A stretch of DNA of 64,000 nt from assembly GCF_011806425.1 (NCBI RefSeq), contig NZ_JAATOV010000003.1, positions 434,001-498,000 on the forward strand, in the 5' to 3' direction. The stretch is from Thalassospira lucentensis. Its GTDB lineage: Bacteria; Pseudomonadota; Alphaproteobacteria; Rhodospirillales; Thalassospiraceae. The notes under the pieces were generated by a model. The model was not told the origin of the DNA. It searched no databases and saw only the letters and a program-made list of their open reading frames with translations. Shown in pieces: positions 26,294 through 35,412 of the stretch (positions are counted from its first letter, which is position 1; each line of letters starts with the position of its first letter). The position numbers and the translations under genes are program-made.

Positions 26294-28738
26294 ATGCGTG
26301 ACAATGGTCCGGTGACAAACCGCGAAGTCGTAATGAAGGACAAGGATATCCTTGTTTCCGGGACAGATACCGGGGGTCGCATCAGATTTACGAATAAATC
26401 CTTCGTCGATATCAGTGGCTTCACCGAAGATGAATTAATCGACTCTCCGCATAACCTTGTGCGTCACCCCGATATGCCAAAGGAAGCATTCGCCAACCTT
26501 TGGGAAACCATCAAGGCTGGCCTTCCATGGCAAGGTTTTGTCAAAAACCGCGCCAAAAATGGCGATCATTATTGGGTGCGGGCCAACGTCACCCCCGTTA
26601 TCAATGACGGCACCGTTGAAGGATATGTTTCCATTCGCACAAAACCGTCTGAGGCGGAAAAACAACGTGCAGAACACGTCTATGCGGACCTTCGCAACGG
26701 CAAGGCACAAAATATCGGCCTCGAACAAGGCGAGATTATCGCAACCGGCCCCGCCGCAAAGTTCTCTAATTTCTTTTCTAGTATTAAAGGCAGCCTCGCC
26801 CTTGCATTCGGCGCTTTGGTTCTGCTCATCCTGATCATCGGCCTTTACGGTCTTTGGGGGGAATACAAAACCGAAAAGTCACTGATTAACCTGTATGAAC
26901 AGCGTGTTCGCCCGCTTAATATGCTGAAACAAATTTCGGACGATTATGCGATCACGATCGTCGACGCGACCCACAAAGTCCGAAACGGCAACTTCACGTG
27001 GCAGCAAGGCATTGAAAACCTTGGCACCGCCCAAAACCGCATTGCCGAAAACCTGACCAAGTACCTTTCCCATGACATGGGCCCAAAAGAAAAACCAATC
27101 GTTGCGGAAATCCAGCAGATTCTACCTGCTGCAGATGCGCTGGTTGCCCGCCTTAAAACAATCTTTGAAAACGAAGACACCGCTGCCCTAGAAGCTGTGA
27201 TTCGCGACGAGCTTTATCAAACAATTGATCCCATGACGGGACTTATTGGCAACCTGTCGGTTCTTCAGAACGAATTGGCCGAAAAAAATATTGAGGTAGC
27301 AAAAGCAAGCTTTGTCTTCACCGCTATTTTTCAAGCCGTCCTCATCACGCTCGCAATCGCCTTTGGCATATTATTTACCGCCTTGATGGTCCGAAAGCTC
27401 CGTCGTCCTCTTGCGGCGATGGAAGTGCACTTTGATGCCATTGCCCGCTCAGACACCACCCACGTCATTGACCTTCCGAAAATCCCGGACTTTAAACCCG
27501 CGACCCAGCAGCTCCGTGCTTTGCATGCAAAAATTTGTTACGCCAAGCTTGAGCGCGAAGAGAACGAGCTAAGAGCGAACTCTCAACGTGTGGGTGCGCT
27601 GCGCGGTCTTGCCGAAACCGTCGAAAAAGAACTGCAACGCGTGGTGCAATCCATTATTGATCAGACACGCCGCCTAAATGATTCAGCCAGCGACATGGCG
27701 GGATCGTCTGAACGTGTCTCGCACAACTCCGAAAGTGTGGCCGCCGCCGCCCACGAAGCTTTGGCAAATGCTGAAACCGTTTCTGGCGCGTCCGAAGAAC
27801 TCGCTGCCTCCATCCGCGAGATCACCCGCCAAATTGAAGAAGCCACCACTCTTACCGCTGAGGCAAATCAGGCAGGTGAAACCGCCGAAACAACCGTAAG
27901 CTCGCTTAAAGACAGTGTTGACCGCATCGGCGAGGTTGCCGAGCTGATTGGCGACATTGCCGCCCAAACCAACCTTCTTGCGTTAAACGCCACAATCGAA
28001 GCTGCACGCGCCGGTGACGCGGGCAAGGGTTTTGCTGTCGTCGCACAAGAGGTCAAAAACCTGGCCAACCAAACGGCCAAATCAACCGATGAAATCACCC
28101 GTCAACTCGGTGAAATTCAAAATGTCACCGGCTCTGTGGTTTCTACGGTACAGCAGATGACCGAAAGCATTCGCCGCGTTGACGAAGTCGCATCCAACGT
28201 CGCGGTTAATGTCCGTCAACAAGATGACGCAACGCAGGAAATTGCCCGCAACGTCGTCCAAACAGCCGAAGCATCCAACGAAGTAACCGAAAAAATCGGC
28301 AATGTGGCCAGCGAAGCCGAGGACAATCTGGCACGTTCGGCAGAAATGAACAAAATCGCAGAAGAAGTTGATGTCAGCATTGCAGAACTTCGTGAAACGC
28401 TTGTTCGAATCGTCCGCACGGCAACACCGGAAGTCAACCGCCGCGGCGACCCACGCTTTGACGTTCAGCTTCCTGTGACGCTGACCATTGGCAGCACGTC
28501 GATTAAAGGCGAGACGATTGACCTTTCAAAAGGTGGCACGAAAGTAAACCTTACCGACGAAATCCCGAAAGGCGCGAAAGGCCAAATTAAAATCGAAGGC
28601 CCGAACGTTACCCTTCCGTTCGAAGCCGAAAACGTGCTGAGCACCATCGCCAATCTTGATTTTGGTCCGAACACCGAACGCGAAGAAAAACTTGGACCTT
28701 GGCTAAAACAGCGTTTTGGCGACAAAGCCACGGCGTAA
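26294..28738 (+). CDS. Aer-like PAS chemoreceptor with C-terminal PilZ domain
   Basis: This 814-residue methyl-accepting receptor has, in order, an N-terminal PAS domain (residues 15-120; [25 protein letters not shown] as in Aer), a membrane helix near 165-190, a periplasmic four-helix region, a second helix near 343-370, and the cytoplasmic signalling hairpin ([20 protein letters not shown] near 555-575). A PilZ domain then runs from about 714, with R717-x3-R721 and D743-x-S-x-x-G as in c-di-GMP binders. It probably senses redox or energy state and receives a second-messenger input. It is monocistronic and ends in a terminator. Confidence 0.9.
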   Translation: MRDNGPVTNREVVMKDKDILVSGTDTGGRIRFTNKSFVDISGFTEDELIDSPHNLVRHPDMPKEAFANLWETIKAGLPWQGFVKNRAKNGDHYWVRANVTPVINDGTVEGYVSIRTKPSEAEKQRAEHVYADLRNGKAQNIGLEQGEIIATGPAAKFSNFFSSIKGSLALAFGALVLLILIIGLYGLWGEYKTEKSLINLYEQRVRPLNMLKQISDDYAITIVDATHKVRNGNFTWQQGIENLGTAQNRIAENLTKYLSHDMGPKEKPIVAEIQQILPAADALVARLKTIFENEDTAALEAVIRDELYQTIDPMTGLIGNLSVLQNELAEKNIEVAKASFVFTAIFQAVLITLAIAFGILFTALMVRKLRRPLAAMEVHFDAIARSDTTHVIDLPKIPDFKPATQQLRALHAKICYAKLEREENELRANSQRVGALRGLAETVEKELQRVVQSIIDQTRRLNDSASDMAGSSERVSHNSESVAAAAHEALANAETVSGASEELAASIREITRQIEEATTLTAEANQAGETAETTVSSLKDSVDRIGEVAELIGDIAAQTNLLALNATIEAARAGDAGKGFAVVAQEVKNLANQTAKSTDEITRQLGEIQNVTGSVVSTVQQMTESIRRVDEVASNVAVNVRQQDDATQEIARNVVQTAEASNEVTEKIGNVASEAEDNLARSAEMNKIAEEVDVSIAELRETLVRIVRTATPEVNRRGDPRFDVQLPVTLTIGSTSIKGETIDLSKGGTKVNLTDEIPKGAKGQIKIEGPNVTLPFEAENVLSTIANLDFGPNTEREEKLGPWLKQRFGDKATA

Positions 28739-28772
28739 ACCACAACCGTCACGCAATATGACGCAGCCTTTC

Positions 28773-28806
28773 AAACCGTCCGGGATTGCTTTCCGGGCGG
28801 TTTTTC
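28773..28806 (+). terminator. intrinsic terminator after the PAS-MCP-PilZ gene
   Basis: ACCGTCCGG/CCGGGCGGT (9 bp, one G-U) is followed by TTTTTCG. Confidence 0.88.
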
Positions 28807-28858
28807 GTGTTTTGGGTATAAAATCAACACGCTGGTCAAAAAATGTCGAATTGGGTGC

Positions 28859-28888
28859 TTGACGGGTCAGGTTCTATAGGGCTATACA
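28859..28888 (+). promoter_or_regulatory. tRNA-Cys/tRNA-Asn promoter
   Basis: TTGACG (28859-28864), an 18-base spacer and TATACA (28883-28888) lie 19 bases before the tRNA-Cys 5' end. Confidence 0.75.
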
Positions 28889-28906
28889 CCCGCCAGCCAA
28901 CGCGAA

Positions 28907-28980
28907 GGCGCGATGGCGGAGTGGTTACGCAGAGGACTGCAAATCCTTGCACGCCGGTTCGATTCCGGCTCGCGCCTCCA
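28907..28980 (+). tRNA. tRNA-Cys (GCA)
   Basis: A complete cloverleaf with acceptor GGCGCGA/TCGCGCC, anticodon loop CTGCAAA giving GCA, T-loop GGTTCGATTCC and an encoded CCA end. It is 74 bases long and 4 bases before a tRNA-Asn. Confidence 0.97.
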
Positions 28981-28984
28981 CTGA

Positions 28985-29060
28985 TCCGGCATAGCTCAGT
29001 TGGTAGAGCAAATGACTGTTAATCATTGGGTCGCAGGTTCGAGTCCTGCTGCCGGAGCCA
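28985..29060 (+). tRNA. tRNA-Asn (GTT), copy 1
   Basis: Acceptor TCCGGCA/TGCCGGA, D-arm AGCTCAGTTGGTAGAGC, anticodon loop CTGTTAA giving GTT, T-arm CAGGTTCGAGTCCTG and encoded CCA. It is probably co-transcribed with tRNA-Cys. Confidence 0.98.
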
Positions 29061-29096
29061 AAAAACCCTGGAACTTTGTTCCGGGGTTTTTTGCTT
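29061..29096 (+). terminator. intrinsic terminator after tRNA-Asn copy 1
   Basis: AACCCTGGAA/TTCCGGGGTT with a short loop and a TTTTTTGCTTTTT tail starts directly after the CCA end. Confidence 0.93.
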
Positions 29097-29469
29097 TTTG
29101 GCCCAAACAAACAACAGCCGACAAAATCAAATCCCACAGGACCAAATCCGGTCGCCTCGACTTTATCCGCCACCATAATATCGGTTTGCAGGAATAGTTC
29201 GGCACGCACATACCTTTAAAGTGGGCTTTGCATTCGTCATGACGTTGGCGATGCCCCTCACCGCCTGATTTTGCCAACGATCGCATCACAATCGTTTCGC
29301 AACCCAACCCCATTTTCGACCGACCGCATTTAAAGCCCAAACCTAGTAAAGCGTAATCCCCCTCAACCACACTTCCACATATAAACGTCAACGGATTAAC
29401 CCCAACGCGCCAGACACTTGAAAATTCTCGAAAACTCAAAAAATTGGTCATTTTTTCGCAAAAAAGGTC
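29097..29469. other. non-coding stretch between tRNA operons
   Basis: I see no supportable gene in this 370-base spacer; the short frames here are not credible. It separates two identical tRNA-Asn genes, each with its own promoter and terminator. Confidence 0.5.
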
Positions 29470-29498
29470 TTGCGGGGTTTCAGTGGTTTGATTATACA
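29470..29498 (+). promoter_or_regulatory. promoter of tRNA-Asn copy 2
   Basis: TTGCGG (29470-29475), a 17-base spacer and TATACA (29493-29498), with the same TATACACC block as the first tRNA promoter. Confidence 0.7.
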
Positions 29499-29533
29499 CC
29501 TGCCACGCGCTTCGAACGGGGCGCACTACCTGA

Positions 29534-29609
29534 TCCGGCATAGCTCAGTTGGTAGAGCAAATGACTGTTAATCATTGGGTCGCAGGTTCGAGTCCTGCTG
29601 CCGGAGCCA
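29534..29609 (+). tRNA. tRNA-Asn (GTT), copy 2
   Basis: All 76 bases are identical to copy 1 at 28985-29060, including the encoded CCA and the GTT anticodon. Confidence 0.98.
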
Positions 29610-29613
29610 ATTT

Positions 29614-29652
29614 AAAAGGGGCCGAACATTTTGTTCGGTCCCTTTTGCTTTT
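29614..29652 (+). terminator. intrinsic terminator after tRNA-Asn copy 2
   Basis: AAAAGGGGCCGAAC pairs with GTTCGGTCCCTTTT (14 bp, one G-U) and is followed by GCTTTT. It lies 30 bases before the next gene. Confidence 0.92.
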
Positions 29653-29682
29653 AGCCCTCCTGACTGTTGAAGGCCCACCATC

Positions 29683-30000
29683 ATGAAAACAGCGAAAATC
29701 GAATTGCGTGAAGTCAAACTCGGCACGTTGTCTGGTGCCAGTCAGGGCTGGTTGATTATCGGTGAAGATGACGTCATTCACGGAATGGCCCACCCGATTG
29801 ATGGCGACCTGTTTACCATTTCATCGACGACCGATCCGCGCATTCAGGCATTTGGCTGGTGCCCGATGTTTGACAGCCTCGCCCACATTCAGAACGATCT
29901 TGAAATCGCCCTGGCGATGAAAAGTGCGGCCGAAGTCGAAGAATGGCTCGAACAATCCGAACGCTATGACGATGACAGCCATCAGGGCCACCTGCACTAA
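29683..30000 (+). CDS. small protein of unknown function
   Basis: I do not recognise this 105-residue protein. It is acidic and soluble, with no signal peptide or membrane helix. The first 60 residues look like beta strands (KIELREVKLGTLSGASQGWLIIGEDDVIHG) and the last 40 look helical, ending DDDSHQGHLH. Only 30 bases separate it from the tRNA terminator, so a dedicated promoter is not obvious. Coding is supported by the clean frame and wobble-biased codon use. Confidence 0.65.
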   Translation: MKTAKIELREVKLGTLSGASQGWLIIGEDDVIHGMAHPIDGDLFTISSTTDPRIQAFGWCPMFDSLAHIQNDLEIALAMKSAAEVEEWLEQSERYDDDSHQGHLH

Positions 30001-30049
30001 CCTGCACGACCACGTCTATGCTTTTGAGACGCGGCGAAGCGGTGCTTTG

Positions 30050-30125
30050 CACATAAGTTATGTGACACTTGCATAAAAACTTCGCCGCCTCAGTGCTTTA
30101 TTGATGCAAAGCAAATCAATATAAT
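30050..30125 (+). promoter_or_regulatory. palindrome and candidate promoter upstream of the Pat-like gene
   Basis: The palindrome CACATAA-G-TTATGTG occupies 30050-30064. A perfect TATAAT stands at 30120-30125 with only a weak -35 (TTTATT, 30097-30102), which suggests an activator-dependent promoter. Further inverted repeats GCGGCGAAG/CTTCGCCGC (30031-30088) and TGCTTTGC/GCAAAGCA (30043-30113) overlap it. Confidence 0.5.
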
Positions 30126-30243
30126 TTGGCCTGACATACCATCCCGCAGCTGTAAGAATGGTGTTGGACGCTATCACGTCAACCTTGCACGTGATATCTA
30201 CTGACGCATCGAACCGGCCCAGACATAACGCGGGAACACGGCC

Positions 30244-32934
30244 ATGAGCACGATCAACCTCGACCATCTTTTCAAACCAAAATCCGTCGCCGTCATTGGT
30301 GCTTCGAACCGTCCACAATCCGTCGGACAGGTGATGATGCGCAACCTTCTGGCGGGCGGCTTCAAAGGGCCGATCATGCCCGTCAATCCGCACAGCGAGT
30401 CAATTGGCGGCGTATTGGCCTACCCCACCGTTGACAGCCTGCCGGTCACGCCAGAGCTTGCGGTCATTTGCGTGCCGCCAAAGGCGGTTGTACCGACCAT
30501 GGAATGCCTTGCGGAAAAAGGATGCCTTGCCGCCATCGTTTTAACAGCAGGCCTTGGCGCAGAAGCCTATGACGACACGCGCTCGGTCAAGCAAGCAATG
30601 CTCGACATCGCAGCAGCTCATAAAATGCGCTTATTGGGACCAAACTGTCTTGGCCTTATGGTGCCGGGCATCGGCCTCAACGCCAGCTTTAGCCACCAAA
30701 GCATCGAAAACGGTAAAATCGCCTTTGTCTCGCAATCGGGTGCGCTCTGCACGGCTGTACTTGACTGGGCAGCGGCCCGCGGGATCGGCTTCTCGCACTT
30801 CATCTCCCTGGGCGAATGTGACGACGTCGATTTTGGCGATGTGATTGACTATCTTGGTTCTGATCCGCAGACCCGCGCGATCATGCTCTATATCGAATCC
30901 ATTCACGAACGCCGCAGCTTTATCTCTGCTGCGCGCGCCGCATCGCGCAACAAACCAATCCTCTGCATTAAATCCGGTCGCTTTGCCGAGGGTGCCGCCG
31001 CCGCCGCGTCCCATACCGGCGCGCTGGCCGGGGCCGATGATGTATTTGATGCTGCTATCAAACGTGCCGGCGTGCTGCGCGTTTACACTGTCAGCGAAAT
31101 GTTCTCTGCTGCCGAAACACTGTCGCGTATGCGTCCGTTCCGTGGTGACAAGCTTGGTATTGTGACCAATGGTGGCGGTATCGGGGTTTTGGCGGTTGAT
31201 GCCCTGATCGAACGTAACGGCCATCTGGCAGAATTAAGCGACGATACCATTGGCGCCCTGAACAAGGTCCTGCCAACCACATGGTCGCATTCCAACCCGG
31301 TCGATATTATCGGGGATGCACCCGGTGACCGCTACGCCAAGACGATTGATTGCGTTTTAAAAGACAACAATATCGACAGCCTGCTGGTCATGCACGCCCC
31401 AACCGCGATCACCGATCCGGTCGAAGTTGCCCAGGGCGTGATTGACGTCATTAAAACCAGCAAGAAAAACATCCTGACCAACTGGGTCGGTGAAGCCACG
31501 GTGGCCGAAGCACGCAACATGTTCTATGCCGCAGGTATTCCGACCTATCGCACGCCGGAAAACGCCGTGGCTGCGTTCCAGCACATGGTCAATTACCGCA
31601 AATTACAAGACCTGCTGATGGAAACGCCGCCATCGATGCCACGCGATTTCACCCCGCAGATCGACAAAGCGCGCGAAATCATTCACACCGCCATTCATGC
31701 TGGCCGTGACATGCTCACCGAACCCGAAGCCAAGGCGGTTCTGGAATGCTATGGCATCCCAACGGTGAAAACATTGGCCGCAAGCTCTGTCGACGAAGCG
31801 GTGCGCATTGCCGATGAGATTGGCTATCCGGTGGCGCTTAAAATCCTGTCTGATGACATCAGCCATAAGTCAGATATCGGTGGCGTTGCCCTTAACCTTG
31901 ATAGCGCCGATGAAGTCAAAAATGCCGCCACCAAGATGCTGCGCAATGTCGAAAAGGTCTATCCCGATGCCCGGGTGCGCGGCTTTACCGTTCAGGAAAT
32001 GGTCAAACGGTCCGGCGCACGCGAACTGATTGTCGGCATGACCACGGACCCGATTTTCGGTCCGGTGATCTTGTTCGGCCATGGCGGGGTTGAGGTCGAA
32101 GTCGTGCGTGACCGTGCGATGGCCTTGCCACCCTTAAACATGAAGCTCGCCCGCGAACTTGTTGAAAGCACACGGATTTACAACCTTCTCAAAGGCTACC
32201 GTGATGTGCCGCCGGTCAATCTTGAAGACCTCTATATGACGCTGGTCAAGCTTTCACAGCTTGTGGTGCATCTTGGCGAAGTGCTTGAACTTGATATGAA
32301 CCCGCTTCTTGCTGACAAGGATGGCGTGATCGCCCTTGATGCCCGCATCAAGGTCACCCCAAAAGTCATCAGCGACGATAAACGCCTGGCCATTCATCCT
32401 TATCCGCGCCACCTGAAAAAGGAACTGGTGCTGGATGATGGCACCACCTATTTGCTGCGCCCGATCAAACCCGAAGATGAACCGGCCCACTACCAGTTCA
32501 TGTCCAAACTGACCCCTGAAGACATTCATTTCAGGTTCTTCGGATCTGTGCGCGAATTGCCGCATTCGGAAATGGCCCGACAGACCCAGCTTGATTATGA
32601 CCGTGACATGGCCTTTCTTGCCATCGTACCAAGCGGTCCTGAACAAGGCCAAATCCACGGCATGGTGCAGGTGGTGATTGACCCGAACAATGAACATGCC
32701 GAATACGCTGTCATGGTTCGGTCCGACATTAAGGGACGCGGCCTTGGCCGGGTTCTGATGGAACAAATGATCGAATTCTGCCGCCGCAAAGGCACAGAAA
32801 CCTTCATCGGTCAGGTCCTGCCCAATAATCGGCGCATGCTGACCTTGTGCGAAAAACTCGGCTTTAGCCGCAAATACCTCGCCGACGAAGAAGTCTTCGA
32901 AGTCACCCTGCCCTTGCAGCGCGACCCGGACTAA
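30244..32934 (+). CDS. Pat-like NDP-forming acyl-CoA synthetase fused to GNAT acetyltransferase
   Basis: This 896-residue protein has a CoA-binding Rossmann domain (residues 1-130), ligase-CoA domains to about 460, an ATP-grasp domain (about 490-710) and a C-terminal GNAT domain (about 730-890) with the acetyl-CoA loop RSDIKGRGLGRVL. The layout is that of the protein lysine acetyltransferase Pat/PatZ, which inactivates acetyl-CoA synthetase. Unlike what is reported for Salmonella Pat, the SHTGALAG motif keeps a histidine at position 257, where ADP-forming acetyl-CoA synthetases carry the phospho-histidine. It may therefore keep synthetase activity. It is a single gene with a terminator. Confidence 0.9.
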   Translation: MSTINLDHLFKPKSVAVIGASNRPQSVGQVMMRNLLAGGFKGPIMPVNPHSESIGGVLAYPTVDSLPVTPELAVICVPPKAVVPTMECLAEKGCLAAIVLTAGLGAEAYDDTRSVKQAMLDIAAAHKMRLLGPNCLGLMVPGIGLNASFSHQSIENGKIAFVSQSGALCTAVLDWAAARGIGFSHFISLGECDDVDFGDVIDYLGSDPQTRAIMLYIESIHERRSFISAARAASRNKPILCIKSGRFAEGAAAAASHTGALAGADDVFDAAIKRAGVLRVYTVSEMFSAAETLSRMRPFRGDKLGIVTNGGGIGVLAVDALIERNGHLAELSDDTIGALNKVLPTTWSHSNPVDIIGDAPGDRYAKTIDCVLKDNNIDSLLVMHAPTAITDPVEVAQGVIDVIKTSKKNILTNWVGEATVAEARNMFYAAGIPTYRTPENAVAAFQHMVNYRKLQDLLMETPPSMPRDFTPQIDKAREIIHTAIHAGRDMLTEPEAKAVLECYGIPTVKTLAASSVDEAVRIADEIGYPVALKILSDDISHKSDIGGVALNLDSADEVKNAATKMLRNVEKVYPDARVRGFTVQEMVKRSGARELIVGMTTDPIFGPVILFGHGGVEVEVVRDRAMALPPLNMKLARELVESTRIYNLLKGYRDVPPVNLEDLYMTLVKLSQLVVHLGEVLELDMNPLLADKDGVIALDARIKVTPKVISDDKRLAIHPYPRHLKKELVLDDGTTYLLRPIKPEDEPAHYQFMSKLTPEDIHFRFFGSVRELPHSEMARQTQLDYDRDMAFLAIVPSGPEQGQIHGMVQVVIDPNNEHAEYAVMVRSDIKGRGLGRVLMEQMIEFCRRKGTETFIGQVLPNNRRMLTLCEKLGFSRKYLADEEVFEVTLPLQRDPD

Positions 32935-32953
32935 ATGAACCTCGACCAAACAC

Positions 32954-32984
32954 AAAAGCCCGGCAATCCTGCCGGGCTTTTTGC
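32954..32984. terminator. bidirectional terminator between the Pat-like gene and the MerR gene
   Basis: AAAAGCCCGGC/GCCGGGCTTTTT with a 6-base loop has T-runs on both strands and can end both convergent transcripts. Confidence 0.92.
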
Positions 32985-33035
32985 GTATTATGTTTTATCA
33001 CGGGCGCGAGGATGCCGTTTTGCAGGCTTGGCTTT

Positions 33036-33464
33036 CTAAGACACCAACTTGCTGCGGATATCGGCCAGTGCCTTTTCCGGATCGATGCCCTTTTCGTTCA
33101 GCGTCTGAACTGCTTCGCTTTCGATCTGGCGCAATTCACCAAGGGTCGTTTGCACGTCTTCAAGCTGTTGTTCCAACTCGGAAATGCGACGGCGACCAAC
33201 CAGCATTAAGTGCGCAAGCTGTTCGGTTCGGGTACGATCCGCGTCATAAAGGTCGATATATTCCTTGATGTCTTCTAGTGAAAACCCAAGGCGTTTTCCG
33301 CGCAACACAAGCATCAAGCGCGCACGATCACGGTAATTATACACACGCGTCGCACCGGCACGCTGGGGTGCCAAAAGACCCTTGGTTTCGTAAAAACGGA
33401 TTGCGCGCGGGGTGATGTCGAACTCTTCGGCCAGCTCGGTAATACTGTAAAGTTTATCGTTCAT
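33036..33464 (-). CDS. MerR family transcriptional regulator
   Basis: A 142-residue regulator with an N-terminal winged helix (YSITELAEEFDITPRAIRFYETKGLL) and a C-terminal dimerisation coiled coil (about residues 80-115). There is no cysteine cluster of metal sensors. The sequence resembles the LiuR-type MerR regulators that control branched-chain amino-acid or acyl-CoA catabolism, but no such operon is adjacent, so that is only a suggestion. It stands alone. Confidence 0.88.
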   Translation of the reverse strand: MNDKLYSITELAEEFDITPRAIRFYETKGLLAPQRAGATRVYNYRDRARLMLVLRGKRLGFSLEDIKEYIDLYDADRTRTEQLAHLMLVGRRRISELEQQLEDVQTTLGELRQIESEAVQTLNEKGIDPEKALADIRSKLVS

Positions 33465-33484
33465 GATTTTTCTTGTTTGTTAAA

Positions 33485-33545
33485 TGCGATATCGCACCAT
33501 CGCAACATTCAGACAGGTCAGTCAATATATTTACGCTAACGTCAC
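33485..33545. promoter_or_regulatory. palindromes upstream of the MerR gene
   Basis: The perfect palindrome TGCGATATCGCA is at 33485-33496. The imperfect repeat TTTACGCTAACGTCA is at 33530-33544. Either could be the regulator's own operator. Confidence 0.4.
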
Positions 33546-33628
33546 CATAAACCATCCCTATCGCAAGCTGACGACAACGTCGTAAAACCACCTACCCATG
33601 CCCTACCCGCATCAAAACATTGGTGTTT

Positions 33629-35104
33629 TTAAATCAGACTTCGAATGTAGTCCAAATCCGTCGGCACAAAATCTGGCCCCATAAATTGCCGTCCGCTGGT
33701 GATTGCACCGGGCCAACGGTCTGCCGGGCTTGTCCAAACCGTCCCATCTGGCATCGGGATCGCAAAATCCGCCTCATAAGGCACCTGATAGGCGCTGCGC
33801 AGGTTAAACCGCCCGGCTAAGCCGCTCTCGAACAACGGTGTTTGCGCCGGCCGTGGATCGTGAAGCACGTCTGGATAGCGATCAAAAACGGCGGGATAGG
33901 TCGGATGATTTGCCAGATCGCCGGAAAATGTAACGGGTAAAGGCGGTACTGCCGACAGGCGCAAGCCATCTGCATCCCCGAAAAACGGCTGATCTGCTGG
34001 CATAAAGTCAGTTGGCAATGTCGATGGATCGGCGTGTTCGATTGCGTTACGCGCATTGATCAGGCCGCGTGTGGTACCCTTTTTGATGTATTTCTGACGC
34101 AGGAAAAAGCTGTTGTGAAAACAGGCGGAAACAAAGTCTGGCTGCGGCACTGAGCCGCCCTTGCCCAGCTTAAACACAGCCCCACCATTATACTCATCGC
34201 CTTCTGGTCCTGGGCGGCTATCGAACCAGCAGATATTACCAAAATAGTACCAAAAACCGCCACGCACCCCATCCTGCGAGAACAGCTTGTGGCAGTTATA
34301 AAACCGGTTTCGCCCGATCCACCAGCCAACAGCGGTTGCTTCTGGCTCGACCGGATTATCGCGTATATAGCTGAAACTATTATCAAAAATTCGGACGTCT
34401 CGGTTAAATGTGCCGATGGGGGCGCTTAGATTCTCCGATGAGACATCCATGCGAATACCGTTATAGCAATCGCGAATATCATTGCGCGCAATCAGGACAT
34501 TTCCGCTGATGTCATCGGCGCCGAAAAACGCGCCATTCAGATATCGAAACGGTGCCTTTCCATCCGGGTGACGGTCGCCGTCATGGATGTCATCCCACCG
34601 AATGCCCCGCCACATGGTTTCATCCTGCACCCAACGACATTGCGTGATTTCAATGGCTTGGGTCGCCATACCTGTTGCATAGAATGCATAGGTGCCGTCG
34701 GTGATATCTAGCCCGGCAAAGGAAAGAGCATGGCTGTTTTCGATATAAATCGCACTTGGCCACGACCGGCTGATCGACAGGTTTTCAATCCGGATATGAG
34801 CGACATTGATCAACTGAAAAGATGCGAAACGATCGCGGCCGGGATTATTCGCTGAAACTGAATAATCGGGGTTATTATTCGATGTGACCCGCACCCCGGT
34901 TTCACCCCGCAGAATGATCGGCGCGTCTTCGCAGCCAATGCGCGGGAATACCAATGGCGCGCAAAGGGTGTAATCACCGGCAATAAGACGGATCAGGTCA
35001 CCGGGCATGCTTTCGCAGACGGCCTGCTGAAGGCTTTTTGTCGGACGCAGGGCTGCATCAATCCAGCATTCCTGCGCGTTTGGCGACACATATACAATCC
35101 TCAT
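33629..35104 (-). CDS. right-handed parallel beta-helix protein, function unknown
   Basis: The 491 residues include an N-terminal segment typical of pectate-lyase-like superfamily proteins (SLQQAVCESMPGDLIRLIAGDYTL), then repeated short turns such as IRIENLSIS, LSFAGLDITDGT, IEITQCRWVQDE and VLIARNDIRDCYNGIRMD that suggest beta-helix coils. Many aromatic residues fill the later third. No signal peptide is visible. The start at 35104 has AAGGAT five bases upstream. It may act on or bind a polysaccharide; substrate and location are unknown. Confidence 0.72.
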   Translation of the reverse strand: MRIVYVSPNAQECWIDAALRPTKSLQQAVCESMPGDLIRLIAGDYTLCAPLVFPRIGCEDAPIILRGETGVRVTSNNNPDYSVSANNPGRDRFASFQLINVAHIRIENLSISRSWPSAIYIENSHALSFAGLDITDGTYAFYATGMATQAIEITQCRWVQDETMWRGIRWDDIHDGDRHPDGKAPFRYLNGAFFGADDISGNVLIARNDIRDCYNGIRMDVSSENLSAPIGTFNRDVRIFDNSFSYIRDNPVEPEATAVGWWIGRNRFYNCHKLFSQDGVRGGFWYYFGNICWFDSRPGPEGDEYNGGAVFKLGKGGSVPQPDFVSACFHNSFFLRQKYIKKGTTRGLINARNAIEHADPSTLPTDFMPADQPFFGDADGLRLSAVPPLPVTFSGDLANHPTYPAVFDRYPDVLHDPRPAQTPLFESGLAGRFNLRSAYQVPYEADFAIPMPDGTVWTSPADRWPGAITSGRQFMGPDFVPTDLDYIRSLI

Positions 35105-35412
35105 ACAATATCCTTTTCCGCGCAAAAGCCTCTGATTTTGCTCGCACGATAGCGCAAAACCGAAAAATGCAAAATGTGCCGATGAAATCGTCGGTTAAAA
35201 TCCGATTGTGAACCGTGATCGACGCAGCAGGCATCGTAGTTGTGATCATCGGTTTTCAGATGGGGTGGTTCAGAGGAATCTGTCAGATGAATTTGGGTGC
35301 GGCACAGCTTTGGTGGTGGGAGCATCTTTTGGGTCTGACGCAGACTTTTGCGAGCTGCCTGTGTTTGGGAGCTGATCCGCTATCGTTTTTACCGATTGCG
35401 GGCTTGTTAGAG
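35105..35412. other. gap between the exporter gene and the beta-helix gene
   Basis: I see no supportable gene in these 308 bases. A short hairpin CCGATGA/TCGTCGG at about 35180-35195 has no T-run, so transcription from the metal operon might continue into the beta-helix gene. Confidence 0.4.

Noticed and set aside
30050..30064. A CRP site before the Pat-like gene
   Set aside because: The palindrome lacks the TGTGA-N6-TCACA arrangement, so I list it only as an unassigned palindrome.
32254..32955. A 233-codon leftward frame antisense to the Pat-like gene
   Set aside because: It lies wholly within a well-supported gene on the other strand, has no ribosome site, and its sequence resembles no family.
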